NCBI GenBank assembly: GCA_022601195.1
Contig: JAHZIX010000044.1
Span: 1 to 64,000 of the forward strand
Source of the DNA: Deltaproteobacteria bacterium
GTDB lineage: Bacteria; Acidobacteriota; Thermoanaerobaculia; Multivoradales; JAHZIX01
Reading direction: 5' to 3'
DNA length: 64,000 nucleotides
Both the position numbers and the translations under genes were made by a program. Shown one piece after another: positions 27,809 to 37,050 of this stretch. Every line of letters starts with the position of its first letter. The first letter of the stretch is position 1. The notes under the pieces are model-generated. The model made no database searches. It was not told the DNA's origin and saw only the letters and a list, made by a program, of their open reading frames with translations.

Positions 27809-28459
27809 CGGCAGCGATGCTAGCAGACCTGTTCCAGGATTCAAAGAAGCGTCGAACTCGAACTTCTTGCCTCATCCCTCAAGTCAATAACACTCGAATC
27901 ATTACTGTTTTCATGATTTTCGCACCCTGTGCTGTCGCCAAAAAGTGTTGCCCGACGACACAGAAGTCGACCCGTGCAGCGAAGACCCCGACGGATGCAG
28001 CCAAGTTCGCTGCCGGCACTAGAGACGCACCCGTTCGAAGAAGGACGTGGGGCGGAGGCAGAGCCACCTTCGCCGAGAGTCCTTCCAACCGCACCGCCCC
28101 AGAGAACAAAAGGTCGCCTACGATAACCTGCCGAACTGAAGAGTCGCGACAAACCAGCTAGGCCAGCGAGGAGGTTAGAACCCATGCCCGAAGCAGAGAT
28201 CCGGCGAAACGTCCTCGCGGGAGGTCCATCTGACGGACTTGGAAGCCCACGCCCAGGGCCTGCATTAGGCTACGGCCTCCGCTCCTAACGACCGCCGACT
28301 TCCCGCCCGTGCCTCCACGGACGGGAGGGGATGAGTTTGGCGGATGTCGTTCTTGAACGTCGAAGGTAGGGTCCGGCTGAATATACTAAGGAGCACTGAC
28401 GCTTTTCGACCGAGCCCCCGGTCCTTGAGGTCGCGGGGATCCATTCTCAGGAGACCTTT
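27809..28459. other. Divergent intergenic region, no gene seen
   Basis: About 650 bases lie between the DUF2946-like gene and the M28 peptidase. Several overlapping frames exist on both strands, none with a ribosome site or recognisable family. AGGAG at 28450-28454 is the ribosome site of the peptidase gene. Promoters for both flanking genes should lie here but were not resolved. Confidence 0.5.
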
Positions 28460-30106
28460 ATGACTCGTTTGCTTGCTGCCGCCAGTGCCCTCATACTGAC
28501 TGCCCTCCTCCCTGCCTCCGCGCAGGACTTTTCCGTTGAGCGCCTTGACCAACATATCCGCACCTTGTCGGACGACTGGTTCGAAGGACGCGCACCGGGC
28601 ACGCCCGGCGAGAACAAGACGGTCGCCTACCTATCTGGCGCCTTCGCCAGTCTCGGGCTCCAGCCGGGCGGAGACTTGCGATCAGACGGCTCGCGGGCCT
28701 GGACCCAAGACGTAATCCTCAATCGCTCGACCCTGATCGAAGATCCGGTGCTTTTCCTCAACATCGGCGGCAAACGCGTCGCCATGGTGCAGGACCAGGA
28801 TCTCGCAGTGCGCTCCCCCGTCAATGGCATGGCAGAGGTCAAGCTCGAAGACGTCCCCTTGATCTTCGTCGGTTATGGCACCCACGCGCCGGAGCGCGAC
28901 TGGTCTGATTTCAAGAACATGGACGTCGCGGGCAAAGTGATCGTAGCTCTCGTCAACGACCCCGACTTCGAAGGCGGCGAAGGGGACTTCGGCGGCGAGG
29001 CGATGACCTATTACGGTCGCTGGACCTACAAATACGAGGAAGCCGCGCGGCGAGGCGCGGCGGGCGTTCTGGTCATCCACGAGACCCAACCGGCTAGCTA
29101 CCCCTGGGGCGTCATCGCCAACGGCAACAATGTGACTTTGGATATCGTCCGCAGGGATCCCGCAGCGGCGCATTCGGCGCTGCAGGGCTGGATGCACGTC
29201 GATATTGCCAGCCGGATCTTCGAGGCTGCAGGCACGACCTATGAAGAAGCCAAGGCCAAGGCGCAGCGACGAGATTTTCAACCGATGGATCTGGGGGCGA
29301 CCCTCGACGCAGCACTGCTAACCCGCAGCGACGAGATCGCCGCGAAGAATGTCGTCGGCATTCTGCCCGGCACCGAACGTCCCGACGAACATATCCTCTT
29401 CACCGGACACCATGACCATCTGGGGATCGGCGAACCCGACGAAACCGGCGACACGATCTACAACGGTGCCATCGACAATGCCACGGGAATCGCATTCATG
29501 ATCGAGATGGGGCGGGCGTTCGCGCAGGGCGGAGGGACCGAGCGCAGCCTCGTCTTTCTTGCCGTCGGAGCTGAGGAAAGCGGGCTCTTGGGCGCGAAAT
29601 ATTACGCCGCCAATCCGCTCTATCCACTGGAGACGACCGTCGCGGTGATCAACACCGATGCTCCCGGCGTTCGTGGGCCTACCCGAGATTTCTCGATCTC
29701 GGGCAGTGCCAAGCTCGGTCTACTCGACATCATGATCGAAGAAGCAGCAAAGAGGGAGCGGCGTTATTCTCCCGATCCCAACCCGGCGGCCGGCAGTTTT
29801 TTCCGTTCCGACCATTTCGCCTTCGCGCAGGTCGGAGTACCGGCCGTCAGCTTCCGCTCCGGAAGCGACCTCGTCGATGGCGGGACCGAGCGGGCAGCAA
29901 AGATCTCAGCGGCCTATGCCGCAGAGGACTATCACCAACAGAGTGACGAATGGTCCCCGGACTGGGACCTGAAGGGTCTCGTTCGCGACGCCCAGTTGAT
30001 CCACGCGGTCGCCGAACGACTCGGCAACAGCAAGGAGTGGCCCAACTGGGCGGAGGGCAGCGAATTCAAGGCGCTGCGCGATGCCAGCGCGGAAGCGCGC
30101 GACTAA
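28460..30106 (+). CDS. Exported M28-family zinc aminopeptidase
   Basis: The product has 548 residues. The signal peptide ends PASAQ near residue 22. A PA-like insert lies at about 110-260 (VPLIFVGYGTHAPERDW, GVLVIHETQPASYPWGV). The M28 zinc ligands and catalytic residues are visible: His-Asp in TGHHDHLGIG, Asp in NGAIDNATGIA, the Glu pair in VGAEESGLLG, Asp in INTDAPG and His in RSDHFAFA. It probably trims N-terminal residues from peptides in the periplasm or outside the cell. It stands alone on the + strand, convergent with the two-component genes. Confidence 0.92.
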   Translation: MTRLLAAASALILTALLPASAQDFSVERLDQHIRTLSDDWFEGRAPGTPGENKTVAYLSGAFASLGLQPGGDLRSDGSRAWTQDVILNRSTLIEDPVLFLNIGGKRVAMVQDQDLAVRSPVNGMAEVKLEDVPLIFVGYGTHAPERDWSDFKNMDVAGKVIVALVNDPDFEGGEGDFGGEAMTYYGRWTYKYEEAARRGAAGVLVIHETQPASYPWGVIANGNNVTLDIVRRDPAAAHSALQGWMHVDIASRIFEAAGTTYEEAKAKAQRRDFQPMDLGATLDAALLTRSDEIAAKNVVGILPGTERPDEHILFTGHHDHLGIGEPDETGDTIYNGAIDNATGIAFMIEMGRAFAQGGGTERSLVFLAVGAEESGLLGAKYYAANPLYPLETTVAVINTDAPGVRGPTRDFSISGSAKLGLLDIMIEEAAKRERRYSPDPNPAAGSFFRSDHFAFAQVGVPAVSFRSGSDLVDGGTERAAKISAAYAAEDYHQQSDEWSPDWDLKGLVRDAQLIHAVAERLGNSKEWPNWAEGSEFKALRDASAEARD

Positions 30107-30128
30107 CGCCCAGGCTCCGAACTCTCGT

Positions 30129-30737
30129 CTACAGCCAACCCTTGGTGCGGGCGATGCGTGCTGCCTCGACGCGGTTCTGCGCGTCCAGTTTGCCGATGGC
30201 TTCCGAGAGGTAATTGCGCACCGTGCCCTGCGACAGGTGGAGCTCCTCGGCGATACTGGCCGTGGTGGCACCTTCACCGGCTCGCCGGAGGACCTGGCGC
30301 TCGCGGTCGGTGAGCGGATCGGCCTCGTCCCATGCAGCCACCGCCAGCTCCGGGTCGATAACTCGCAGCCCGGCATGGACCCGCCGCACAGCGTCAGCCA
30401 ACTGGTCAGCGGGTGCGTCTTTCATGAGGTAGCCAGCCGCTCCCGCGTCGAGCGCGCGGCGCAGGTAGCCGGCCCGCGCAAAAGTGGTGACGATGATCAC
30501 TCGTGGCCGGTCGCCACCTTCCTTGAGAGCCTGCGCCAACTCGAGGCCGGTGAGGCGGGGCATCTCGATGTCGGTGATCACGATGTCCGGCTGCGTCTCG
30601 GCCCTTTCAAGCAGCTCGAGCGCCTCGCGTCCGTCCGCTGCCTGGGCGCTGACCTCGATGTCCGGCTCTAGGTTGAGGAGCGCCGCCAGCGCTCCGCGCA
30701 CCATGCCCTGGTCCTCAGCGAGGAGCACCCGAATCAC
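30129..30737 (-). CDS. NarL/DesR-type response regulator
   Basis: The product has 202 residues and starts at GTG 30737, overlapping the kinase stop by GTGA. The receiver domain has the acidic pair in LLAEDQG, the phospho-Asp in DIVITDIEMPRLTG, Thr in IIVTTFAR and Lys in YLMKDAP. The C-terminal LuxR/GerE helix-turn-helix (LTDRERQVLRRAGEGATTAS, LHLSQGTVRNYLSEAIGKLD) is complete. It is phosphorylated by the adjacent DesK-like kinase and probably controls the ABC exporter operon that it belongs to. Confidence 0.93.
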   Translation of the reverse strand: MIRVLLAEDQGMVRGALAALLNLEPDIEVSAQAADGREALELLERAETQPDIVITDIEMPRLTGLELAQALKEGGDRPRVIIVTTFARAGYLRRALDAGAAGYLMKDAPADQLADAVRRVHAGLRVIDPELAVAAWDEADPLTDRERQVLRRAGEGATTASIAEELHLSQGTVRNYLSEAIGKLDAQNRVEAARIARTKGWL

Positions 30738-31819
30738 GGAACGGCCTCGCTCACCGTCGGGTAGGGCAGACGGATGACGAGCCGGGTTCCAGCGTCGGTG
30801 ATACGTTGCAGATTGCCACCGAGGCTGGCCAAGCGTTCGCGCATGCCGAGCAGGCCGCTGCCTTCGGGACCGTAGGCTCCCCGTCCGTCATCCACGACCT
30901 CAAGGCGTAGGCCTTCGTCGTCTAGCGCGAAGATCACCTTGCACCTCCGCGCGCCAGCGTGACGCACCACGTTAGTCACTGCCTCGCGCAGGGCCAGGGC
31001 CAACACACCTTCCTCGATCGGCGACAGGCGCGGTGTGGAGCCGAGGACCTCGAAGGTGACGCTGGCCGCATCCAAGGCGGTGCGGGCGCTGGCCAGCTCC
31101 TCCTCTAGCGAACGCGTGCGGTAGCCGGCCACGGCACCTCGCACCTCCTGCGTCGCCTCCCGCGAGATGCGCTCGACCTCGCGCATCTCCTCTGCCGCTC
31201 GCGCCGGATCGCTCACCGCCAGCCGAGAGGCCAGGGACGCCTTTAAGGTGATGGTCGACAGGGTGTGACCGAGCAGGTCGTGGAGGTCGCGGGCGATACG
31301 CTCGCGCTCCGCTACCTGGGCGAGACGCTGGACCTCCTCACGGGACAACTTGAGCTGGGCGTTGGCGGTCCGCACGGTCTGCTGGTGCAGGCACAGACCG
31401 CCGATGAGCGGCGTAAACACCAGCGCGGGGCCCCAGAACATCGGACTTGGCTGGATCCACACAGCGGTCAGGCCTACCAGGATCGTCAAGAAGAGGATGG
31501 TCCGCACCGCAAAGCGGGTCGGCCGAAGGTTGCCGGCGAAGGCGCTGGCAAAGATGAAGAAAGAGCTAGCGCCGAAGTTGACCGGTGCGAAGAGCAAGCC
31601 GAGGAGCGTGATGCCGGCGATGGGGATCAGCTTGCGGTGATCCTCGAGCCACCAACCCCAAAAGTAGAGGGATAGGAACGCCGCAAGACCGACAAAGCTG
31701 AGCAACAGCTCGAAAGGCATCCGCGGCGCGAAGATCGGCTTGAGGACGAACGGTGCCGTGTAGATGAGGTACGCGTAGGGTGTCCACGAGATCTCTGGGT
31801 GGTCGGGCAGAAGTCGCAT
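30734..31819 (-). CDS. DesK/LiaS-like membrane histidine kinase (HisKA_3)
   Basis: The product has 361 residues. The first 150 residues hold about five or six membrane helices, with no large outer domain, as in kinases that sense membrane state or drugs. The dimerisation/phosphorylation site is ERERIARDLHDLLGHTLSTI; the ATPase domain shows REAVTNVVRHAG (N box), VVDDGRG (G1) and GSGLLGMRERLASLGG (G2). It is the partner of the regulator at 30129. The kinase start is 60 bases after the amidohydrolase stop. Confidence 0.92.
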   Translation of the reverse strand: MRLLPDHPEISWTPYAYLIYTAPFVLKPIFAPRMPFELLLSFVGLAAFLSLYFWGWWLEDHRKLIPIAGITLLGLLFAPVNFGASSFFIFASAFAGNLRPTRFAVRTILFLTILVGLTAVWIQPSPMFWGPALVFTPLIGGLCLHQQTVRTANAQLKLSREEVQRLAQVAERERIARDLHDLLGHTLSTITLKASLASRLAVSDPARAAEEMREVERISREATQEVRGAVAGYRTRSLEEELASARTALDAASVTFEVLGSTPRLSPIEEGVLALALREAVTNVVRHAGARRCKVIFALDDEGLRLEVVDDGRGAYGPEGSGLLGMRERLASLGGNLQRITDAGTRLVIRLPYPTVSEAVP

Positions 31820-31879
31820 GGCTGGATTATCCCATTCTGGAGCCCGACGTCGTCCGATCCAACATCATTGGTTGCGGCG

Positions 31880-33697
31880 TCATTGGATAGACACCTGGTC
31901 GATCATCAGCTCGAAGTCCCCCTGGCTGGGGCCGGCGGCAAAGGCCAGGCCCCAGACTCCGCGCAGGTCCTTGGCCAGGTCCCGCAAGGAGATCCGGTGC
32001 TCCGCCCACACCTCGCCGGCGGTGAACGACGCTGAGGCGGGGATCTGCCCGAGGCTCTCGGCGAAGAGCATCAGCCGATAGCTGGCACCGTCGCCGCGGG
32101 CCAAGAACACCACCTCCTGCTTGGAGGAGAAGTCCACCGGCGTCATCGGCTCAGCGCCAGGGAAAATCATGCCTCCAGCCCACGGAAACGGAAAGCCGGC
32201 GCGGATCGAGCCACGCAGCGACAGGGCCCCAACGCTACCTGCTGCGCCGGGCGACACGAGCTCGAGGGTGACGGTGGACTGACCGCCCATCATTCCGTCA
32301 GTGGTCGACTGCCAGCCATGGCCATAGGCAGCGTCGAGCTCGCCGTCGTCGAAACGGGCGAAGACCGCCACATCAGGAGCGCTGGCACGATCCGCGAGGT
32401 CAGCATCGCCGCGCCGCCGCTCGACCGCCCGTCCCGCCTTCCAAATGCCAACGATGTGCCGCGTCCGGCGGATGTCCTGCGTCGGATCGCCGTCCACCAG
32501 CACGAGGTCGGCCCGAAGTCCCGACGCGACGCGCCCGCGGTCGTCGAGGCCGAAGGCGCGAGCCGGTACAGATGTGGCCGCTGCCAGGGCCGCGGTCGGG
32601 GTTAGGCCGGCCTCCACCAACAGTGACAACTCACCGTGGAGACTGGCACCGTGGGCAGTGCCTGGGTTGGGCGCGTCCGTTCCGGCGAGAATCGGCACGC
32701 CGGCCTCGGCGAGGGCCACTGTGGCCTGTCGTGCTACTTCCAGGCGCTCGGCGCGGAGCGGTAGGCCCGCGATCGTCTGGGTCAACGTACCGGCCTCTGC
32801 CGGCGTGATGTAGGCGGCCAGGGCCGGGTCCTCGTCTAGGGCGGTCAGGTTCGGCTGCCCCGCCATCATGGCGATCACGCTCAGAGTGGGGATTACGAAG
32901 GCGCCGTGTTTCGCCGCCAGGGCCAGGATCTCGTCGTCCGGCGGCCTGTCGCTCCAAATATGGACGAGCCCGTCGGCTCCCAGGTCCAGGGCGGTTCGTG
33001 CCGCCTCACGGTTGCTGACGTGGACCACGGCGAGAGCTTCTCGTTCGTGGGCCGCGGTGATGACCGCGCCCAGAGTGGCAGCGTCCAGCGTGGGCCAATG
33101 TCCACCAGCCTCGCCGTAGACGATCTTGATGAAGTCCGACCCCTCGGCCAGGCGATCCGCCACGAAGGCATCGGCCCCGGCGGGGTCATCGAGGGTCGGG
33201 ATCGCGATGCCGTACTCGGTGCCGTGGCCGCCGGGTGCGGTGACGAGAGTGCCAGCCGACACCAGATCCGCGCGGCCGTGGGCCTCGCCCCGCTTCTGCT
33301 GCGCCCGGACTTCGGCGGCGGACGCGGCGTCGGTGAACATGTCGATCTCGGTAGTGACACCGAAGTGCAACGCGCGTTCGAGGGCATCGCCCCAGGTGTG
33401 GGTGTGGGCGTCGATGAGGCCGGGCAGCAGCGTCTTGCCCCGACCGTCCACAACCTTGGTGCCAGAGGGGGGCGCCAGATGGGGGGCGATCGCGGCGATG
33501 GTCTCGCCCTCGACCAGAACGTCCATCGACTCGTGGAGGCGCTCACCGTCGAAAAGACGCACGCCTTCAAACAGGAGGTGCGTCGGGAAGGTATCGTCAG
33601 CCGCCTGGGCCACTGGCGCCGGCCGGGGAAGCAGCAGGAAGAACGTGACGAGGCCGGTGGCCAGGAGCACTGCGATGACGATCTCTTTCGTTTTCAT
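31880..33697 (-). CDS. Exported amidohydrolase fused to a CIA30-like domain
   Basis: The product has 605 residues from ATG 33697, three bases after the permease stop. A membrane/signal helix (IVIAVLLATGLVTFFLLLP) is followed by an amidohydrolase domain with the metal site HxH in LIDAHTHTWGD, later His residues in AVVHVSNRE and GLVHIWSD, and Asp in LAGTDAPNPG. The imidazolonepropionase-like end reads LGLDDRGRVASGLRADLVLVD-type (GRVASGLRADLVLVDGDP). Residues about 440-605 form a CIA30-like beta domain (FARFDDGELD, DGMMGGQSTVTLEL, FELMIDQVSIQ). Amidohydrolase-CIA30 fusions exist in related bacteria, but placement inside an ABC/two-component operon is unusual. Substrate unknown; it may modify the compound the exporter handles. 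Confidence 0.85.
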   Translation of the reverse strand: MKTKEIVIAVLLATGLVTFFLLLPRPAPVAQAADDTFPTHLLFEGVRLFDGERLHESMDVLVEGETIAAIAPHLAPPSGTKVVDGRGKTLLPGLIDAHTHTWGDALERALHFGVTTEIDMFTDAASAAEVRAQQKRGEAHGRADLVSAGTLVTAPGGHGTEYGIAIPTLDDPAGADAFVADRLAEGSDFIKIVYGEAGGHWPTLDAATLGAVITAAHEREALAVVHVSNREAARTALDLGADGLVHIWSDRPPDDEILALAAKHGAFVIPTLSVIAMMAGQPNLTALDEDPALAAYITPAEAGTLTQTIAGLPLRAERLEVARQATVALAEAGVPILAGTDAPNPGTAHGASLHGELSLLVEAGLTPTAALAAATSVPARAFGLDDRGRVASGLRADLVLVDGDPTQDIRRTRHIVGIWKAGRAVERRRGDADLADRASAPDVAVFARFDDGELDAAYGHGWQSTTDGMMGGQSTVTLELVSPGAAGSVGALSLRGSIRAGFPFPWAGGMIFPGAEPMTPVDFSSKQEVVFLARGDGASYRLMLFAESLGQIPASASFTAGEVWAEHRISLRDLAKDLRGVWGLAFAAGPSQGDFELMIDQVSIQ

Positions 33698-33699
33698 GA

Positions 33700-34536
33700 T
33701 CAACCCCAACTTTCCTGGTCACGGCGGTAGGCGGCGATGCCAGCGACCAGACTGACGACGGTGAATGCCGATAGGTAGACGATCGACTGCGTCCACGACG
33801 CGTGCGTCTCCGCGCCGACAATACCGAGTCCCTGCTGTGCCAGGTGAAAGGCCGGCAGCCAGGGGGCCAGCGCCTTGAAGAAACCGGGCAGCACCTCGTA
33901 GGGCATCCACAGACCCGATGCGAACGACAACGGCAGGTACAGCAGGTTGATTACCGCCGGCGCTGAGTTGGGACCACAGAGGTAGCCAAAGAAGAGGCCG
34001 AAGGCAGCGAAAGGCAGACCGCCGACGGTGAGCCAAGCAGCCAGCTTGACCCACGCCGGCAGAGGTAGGGCCACGCCGCCAAAGAATCCACCGAGTGCGA
34101 AGAGGCCCACCAGGATCAGCAGGCTGAACACCATGCCGACCACCATGCGCGCCAGGAAATGGATCAGCGGCGGTAGGGGCATGGCGCGCTTGAGCAGCAT
34201 CCAGCCCTGGCCGCGCTCGACGGCAATGCCGACGCCGAAGCTGAAAAGGTTGGCGCCGATCACGCCGAACGCACCGTAGGTGGCCAGCAAGTAGCCCAAC
34301 ATGGTCACCGGCCCGATCTCTTGACCTCGGCCGAAAGCCAGGCCGAAAAGGGCATAGAACATGAGGGGGAAGGCGAAGGCCGGCACCACAAAGGCCGGCA
34401 TGCGGACCATCTTCATCAATTCGGCCCGGGTCTCGAGGCCGAAGATGCGCAGATAGCGCCGACGGGGCGCCCTCCGATGAAAGACGGGAGCGCTGGAAGA
34501 GTCGGGGGCATTTAGGGACTCGGTCGCGGCGTTCAT
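33700..34536 (-). CDS. ABC-2 type transporter permease
   Basis: The product has 278 residues with six membrane helices after a cytoplasmic N terminus of about 45 residues. The loop RGQGWMLLKRAMPLPPLIHF and LPLSFASGLWMPYEVLPGFF are typical of ABC-2 permeases of the drug/lantibiotic export type. The start is backed by a near-perfect AGGAGGTGATC at 34539-34549. It pairs with the ATPase at 34533. Confidence 0.9.
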   Translation of the reverse strand: MNAATESLNAPDSSSAPVFHRRAPRRRYLRIFGLETRAELMKMVRMPAFVVPAFAFPLMFYALFGLAFGRGQEIGPVTMLGYLLATYGAFGVIGANLFSFGVGIAVERGQGWMLLKRAMPLPPLIHFLARMVVGMVFSLLILVGLFALGGFFGGVALPLPAWVKLAAWLTVGGLPFAAFGLFFGYLCGPNSAPAVINLLYLPLSFASGLWMPYEVLPGFFKALAPWLPAFHLAQQGLGIVGAETHASWTQSIVYLSAFTVVSLVAGIAAYRRDQESWG

Positions 34537-35546
34537 GCGATCACCTCCTCAGATGTGTTGTCGTTGCCGTGGGTCAGGGAGACGAGGGCTTCTTCGAGGC
34601 CGGCGCTCTTCACTTCGAGATCAGCGAGCTCGGCATCGAGATCCAGCAGGCGTCGGACCACGGGCTCAGCCTGGTCGGCGACGAGACGCAGGGTTGCGCC
34701 GCTGCGCTCGACGCTGCTCACGCCCGGCCAGCCCGCCGCTGTCGCTTCCTCGATGCGGGTGGTACAGCGGATGTGGCTGCCGACAGCGTGCCGCTTGATC
34801 TGCTCGGGCGTCCCCTCGGCTACCACGCGGCCGTGGTCGATGACCACGATGCGGCTAGCCAGGGCGTCGGCCTCCTCCAGGTGGTGGGTGGTGAGGAGCA
34901 CAGTACGTCCGGCGTCGGCCATGCGACGGATGCACTGCCACAGCTCGCGGCGGGCCTCCACGTCGAGGCCAACGGTGGGCTCGTCCAGGAAGAGCAACTC
35001 CGGTCCACCGCAGATGGCCAAGGCGAACATCAGGCGTTGCTTCTGGCCTCCCGACAGCCGGCCGAAAAGCCGAGTCTCGAGGCCGGTCAATCCAGCGTGG
35101 GCCAGCGTTTCCTGGACCGGCGGTGATGCGGGGTAGTAGCTGGCGGTGAGCTCCACGTGCTCCCGCACGGTCAGCGTGTCGGGCACCTTGGCGATCTGCA
35201 ACATCGCGCCGGTCCGGGTACGGGCCGCCATGGACCAGGGCTCGTGACCGAGAGTGGAGGTCATGCCCGTGGTCGGCCGCAGGAGGCCGAGGAGCAGGTG
35301 GATCGCGGTGGTCTTGCCAGCGCCGTTCGGTCCCAGGAGGCCCACGACTTCGCCAGCGCGGATATCGAGGTGGATTTGGTCGAGCGCCGTGACCTTGCCG
35401 TAGTACTTGGTGACGCCGTCCAAGCGCGCGATAGAGGGCGCGCCACCCGGCAAGATAGAGGTTCCAGGGATCATGCTTGGCTCGTTTCCGGGCCGCGTCC
35501 CGTCCTGCCGCTCATCCGTCAGGGCTTCGTCGACCACTGAGAGCAT
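34533..35546 (-). CDS. ABC transporter ATP-binding protein (drug/bacteriocin exporter type)
   Basis: The product has 337 residues from ATG 35546; the ABC core begins near residue 38. Walker A GPNGAGKTT, signature LSGGQKQRLMFAL, Walker B LLFLDEPTVGLD and the switch in TTHHLEEADALA are all present. The C-terminal 90 residues resemble the accessory domain of DrrA/CcmA-type exporters. It is the first gene of a five-gene coupled operon with permease, amidohydrolase, kinase and regulator. The stop overlaps the permease start (ATGA). Confidence 0.93.
   Translation of the reverse strand: MLSVVDEALTDERQDGTRPGNEPSMIPGTSILPGGAPSIARLDGVTKYYGKVTALDQIHLDIRAGEVVGLLGPNGAGKTTAIHLLLGLLRPTTGMTSTLGHEPWSMAARTRTGAMLQIAKVPDTLTVREHVELTASYYPASPPVQETLAHAGLTGLETRLFGRLSGGQKQRLMFALAICGGPELLFLDEPTVGLDVEARRELWQCIRRMADAGRTVLLTTHHLEEADALASRIVVIDHGRVVAEGTPEQIKRHAVGSHIRCTTRIEEATAAGWPGVSSVERSGATLRLVADQAEPVVRRLLDLDAELADLEVKSAGLEEALVSLTHGNDNTSEEVIA
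34539..34549 (-). promoter_or_regulatory. Strong ribosome binding site for the ABC-2 permease
   Basis: On the minus strand AGGAGGTGATC ends two bases before the permease ATG-proximal GC and lies inside the last codons of the ATPase gene. It is almost a full complement of the 16S 3' end and favours re-initiation after the ATPase. Confidence 0.7.
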
Positions 35547-35598
35547 TGTGGCTGGCAGCCTCGTGATTCGCCGGTGGCGTTCGTCAGGAGTTTACTAT

Positions 35599-35610
35599 GA
35601 CAACTGTCAG
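35599..35610 (-). promoter_or_regulatory. Dyad upstream of the ABC/two-component operon
   Basis: TGACA-AC-TGTCA is a perfect 5-base dyad 53 bases upstream of the ATPase ATG; a second short dyad CAGGT-GTG-ACCTG adjoins it at 35610-35622. The place fits an operator, possibly for the operon's own response regulator. This is the only dyad I see there. Confidence 0.4.
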
Positions 35611-35655
35611 GTGTGACCTGCTCCCCGCACTTCGGCCAGGCAGCGATCAGTGGGT

Positions 35656-35724
35656 GGCCACACCTTCCTCAAGTTGTGGCCGGACCCCGGTATCGGTGCA
35701 AGTGTTGGGAAGAGGAGAGTTAGC
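35656..35724 (+). repeat. ComM-P-loop-like repeat, left type, copy L3
   Basis: The 69 bases read in one frame as GHTFLKLWPDPGIGASVGKR. The core GGCCGGACCCCGGTATCGGT and the TTAGC end match L1, L2 and L4. It lies 197 bases beyond the toxin stop at 35921, in the 374-base gap 35547-35920, which otherwise holds only the operon promoter region and no gene. Confidence 0.7.
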
Positions 35725-35920
35725 GGTCCTCCAGGAATCCCCTTCGTGAGGAAGCAGGCTACAATCTGACCCAACTGCACCGGCAGCTGCTAGATAGCTA
35801 GCCCTATCGCCGGTCGACGGGAGCAGTTTCAGGGGTGAGGACTGCTGACTAAGCGACTCAGAGCAAATTCTGTGTTGCGCAGCAAGAACCCGGAACGCAA
35901 GCAGAAACCCAGCCTGAAAC

Positions 35921-36316
35921 CTACTCTGAAAGGGGCTGCCAGACAGGTAGCCCTAGAGCCTCGGCGGCCGCTAGCTGGCGCTCGTCGTAACTGGCCAACT
36001 CAACCTTCTCAGCCTGGCTCTTGAGAAAGACGGCCGAGGCGAGGTGGAGCGCATCCAGGGTACGAACTGCCAGCGGAAACGGACTCAGCGCCCGCTTGAG
36101 CACCGGAGGCACCATCTCGAGGAACGAGATTCGGGCTTCCAACTCTAGAGCGGCTTCTCGATGTGAGAGAGCCAAGCCTCTGGCATTCAATCGAGTCCAG
36201 AGCTCATACTGCAACAACCGGCTGGACACCAGAGATTCCTGCCACAAACGGGAAGGTGGACGGCGATCTTCCGCCAAGAGATGCGCCAAGGCTACCGACG
36301 TGTCTATGTAGATCAA
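35921..36316 (-). CDS. PIN-domain toxin of a Phd-PIN module
   Basis: The product has 131 residues. The start is TTG 36316, overlapping the antitoxin TGA (TTGA), giving MIYIDTSVALAHLLAED. PIN residues: Asp in YIDTSVAL, Glu in LQYELWTRL, Asp in RTLDALHLASA and Asp in ASYDERQLAAA. It is predicted to be an Mg-dependent RNase whose target is unknown. It differs in sequence from the other three PIN toxins here, yet has the same start architecture and the same flanking repeats (L3 and the comM remnant R2). Confidence 0.88.
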   Translation of the reverse strand: MIYIDTSVALAHLLAEDRRPPSRLWQESLVSSRLLQYELWTRLNARGLALSHREAALELEARISFLEMVPPVLKRALSPFPLAVRTLDALHLASAVFLKSQAEKVELASYDERQLAAAEALGLPVWQPLSE

Positions 36317-36612
36317 CGCTCGTCGCGATCCTGCGCAAGTTCCTCCGCAAGCTCTGCCCATTGGCTCACGGGAAGACTCTGTGGTGGCTCTGCTGAGCGC
36401 ACCAGCGCGGGTCTCAGCAAGCCGGTACGAACAGCCTCAGCAAGAAAAGCATCGTGAACAGCCTCGGCTCGAGACGAAGAGGGTGGTCCAAGTTCTGCGA
36501 CGACCCGGTCCCGATCCGTAACCAAAACGGACTCACCGGAAGCCGCGAGACGAACGTACTCACTCAGTCGATTTTTGAGAATCTTGATTCCGACTGCTCT
36601 CATAGCCACCAT
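36313..36612 (-). CDS. Phd/YefM-type antitoxin
   Basis: The product has 99 residues from ATG 36612, which has AGGGG five bases upstream. The N-terminal core VGIKILKNRLSEYVRLAASG then ESVLVTDRDRVVAEL is the Phd fold that dimerises and binds DNA; the C-terminal half should wrap the PIN toxin. The antitoxin comes first and overlaps the toxin start. The comM fragment R2 begins about 40 bases upstream, so the module promoter lies at or in that fragment. Confidence 0.9.
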   Translation of the reverse strand: MVAMRAVGIKILKNRLSEYVRLAASGESVLVTDRDRVVAELGPPSSSRAEAVHDAFLAEAVRTGLLRPALVRSAEPPQSLPVSQWAELAEELAQDRDER

Positions 36613-36652
36613 AGTAGCCCCTGGTAGCTACCTGATCAAGCTCGAACGAACA

Positions 36653-37050
36653 CGACCACAACCCCCTCAAGATCGGCCCGCCCGGCTCCGGCAAGACGAT
36701 GGTGACCCAGCGGTTGCTAGGGCTCCTGCCTCCCCTGACCCTGGCCGAGAGCATCGCCGTCATCAAGGTGCCATCTCTGGTTGCGGAGGTACCCCCTTCG
36801 GGCCTGGTACGGCAGTGTCCCTTCCGGGCACCGGGATCAACACTGCCGGGCTCATCGGCGGCGGCTCGATCCCCTGTACCGGGGAGTTCACCCTGGGCCA
36901 CGCCGGGGTGTTCTTCCTGGGCGAGTTACCGGAGGTCCGGCGGGACACCCTGGAAAGCCTGCGGCGACCTCTGGAAGATGGCGAGTTACCATCGTCCGCA
37001 CCTAGCCACGGCTCACCTACCCGGCTCGATGTTTCCTGGCCCGCTCCATG
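36653..37050 (+). pseudogene. Frameshifted comM/yifB remnant, right type copy R2
   Basis: This is the longest copy. It starts with a Walker-A segment (IGPPGSGKT-like in two frames), then QRLLGLLPPLTLAESIAVIK and VAEVPPSGLVRQ, then after a frame change AGLIGGGSIPCTGEFTLGHA, VFFLGELPEVRRDTLESLRR and PLEDGEL. This is the expected order of the ComM/YifB Mg-chelatase domain, from the P-loop through the GGG loop to the LDELPEF Walker-B region (here LGELPEV). At least two frameshifts and the loss of both ends make it a pseudogene. A full comM was not seen in the window. Confidence 0.85.
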
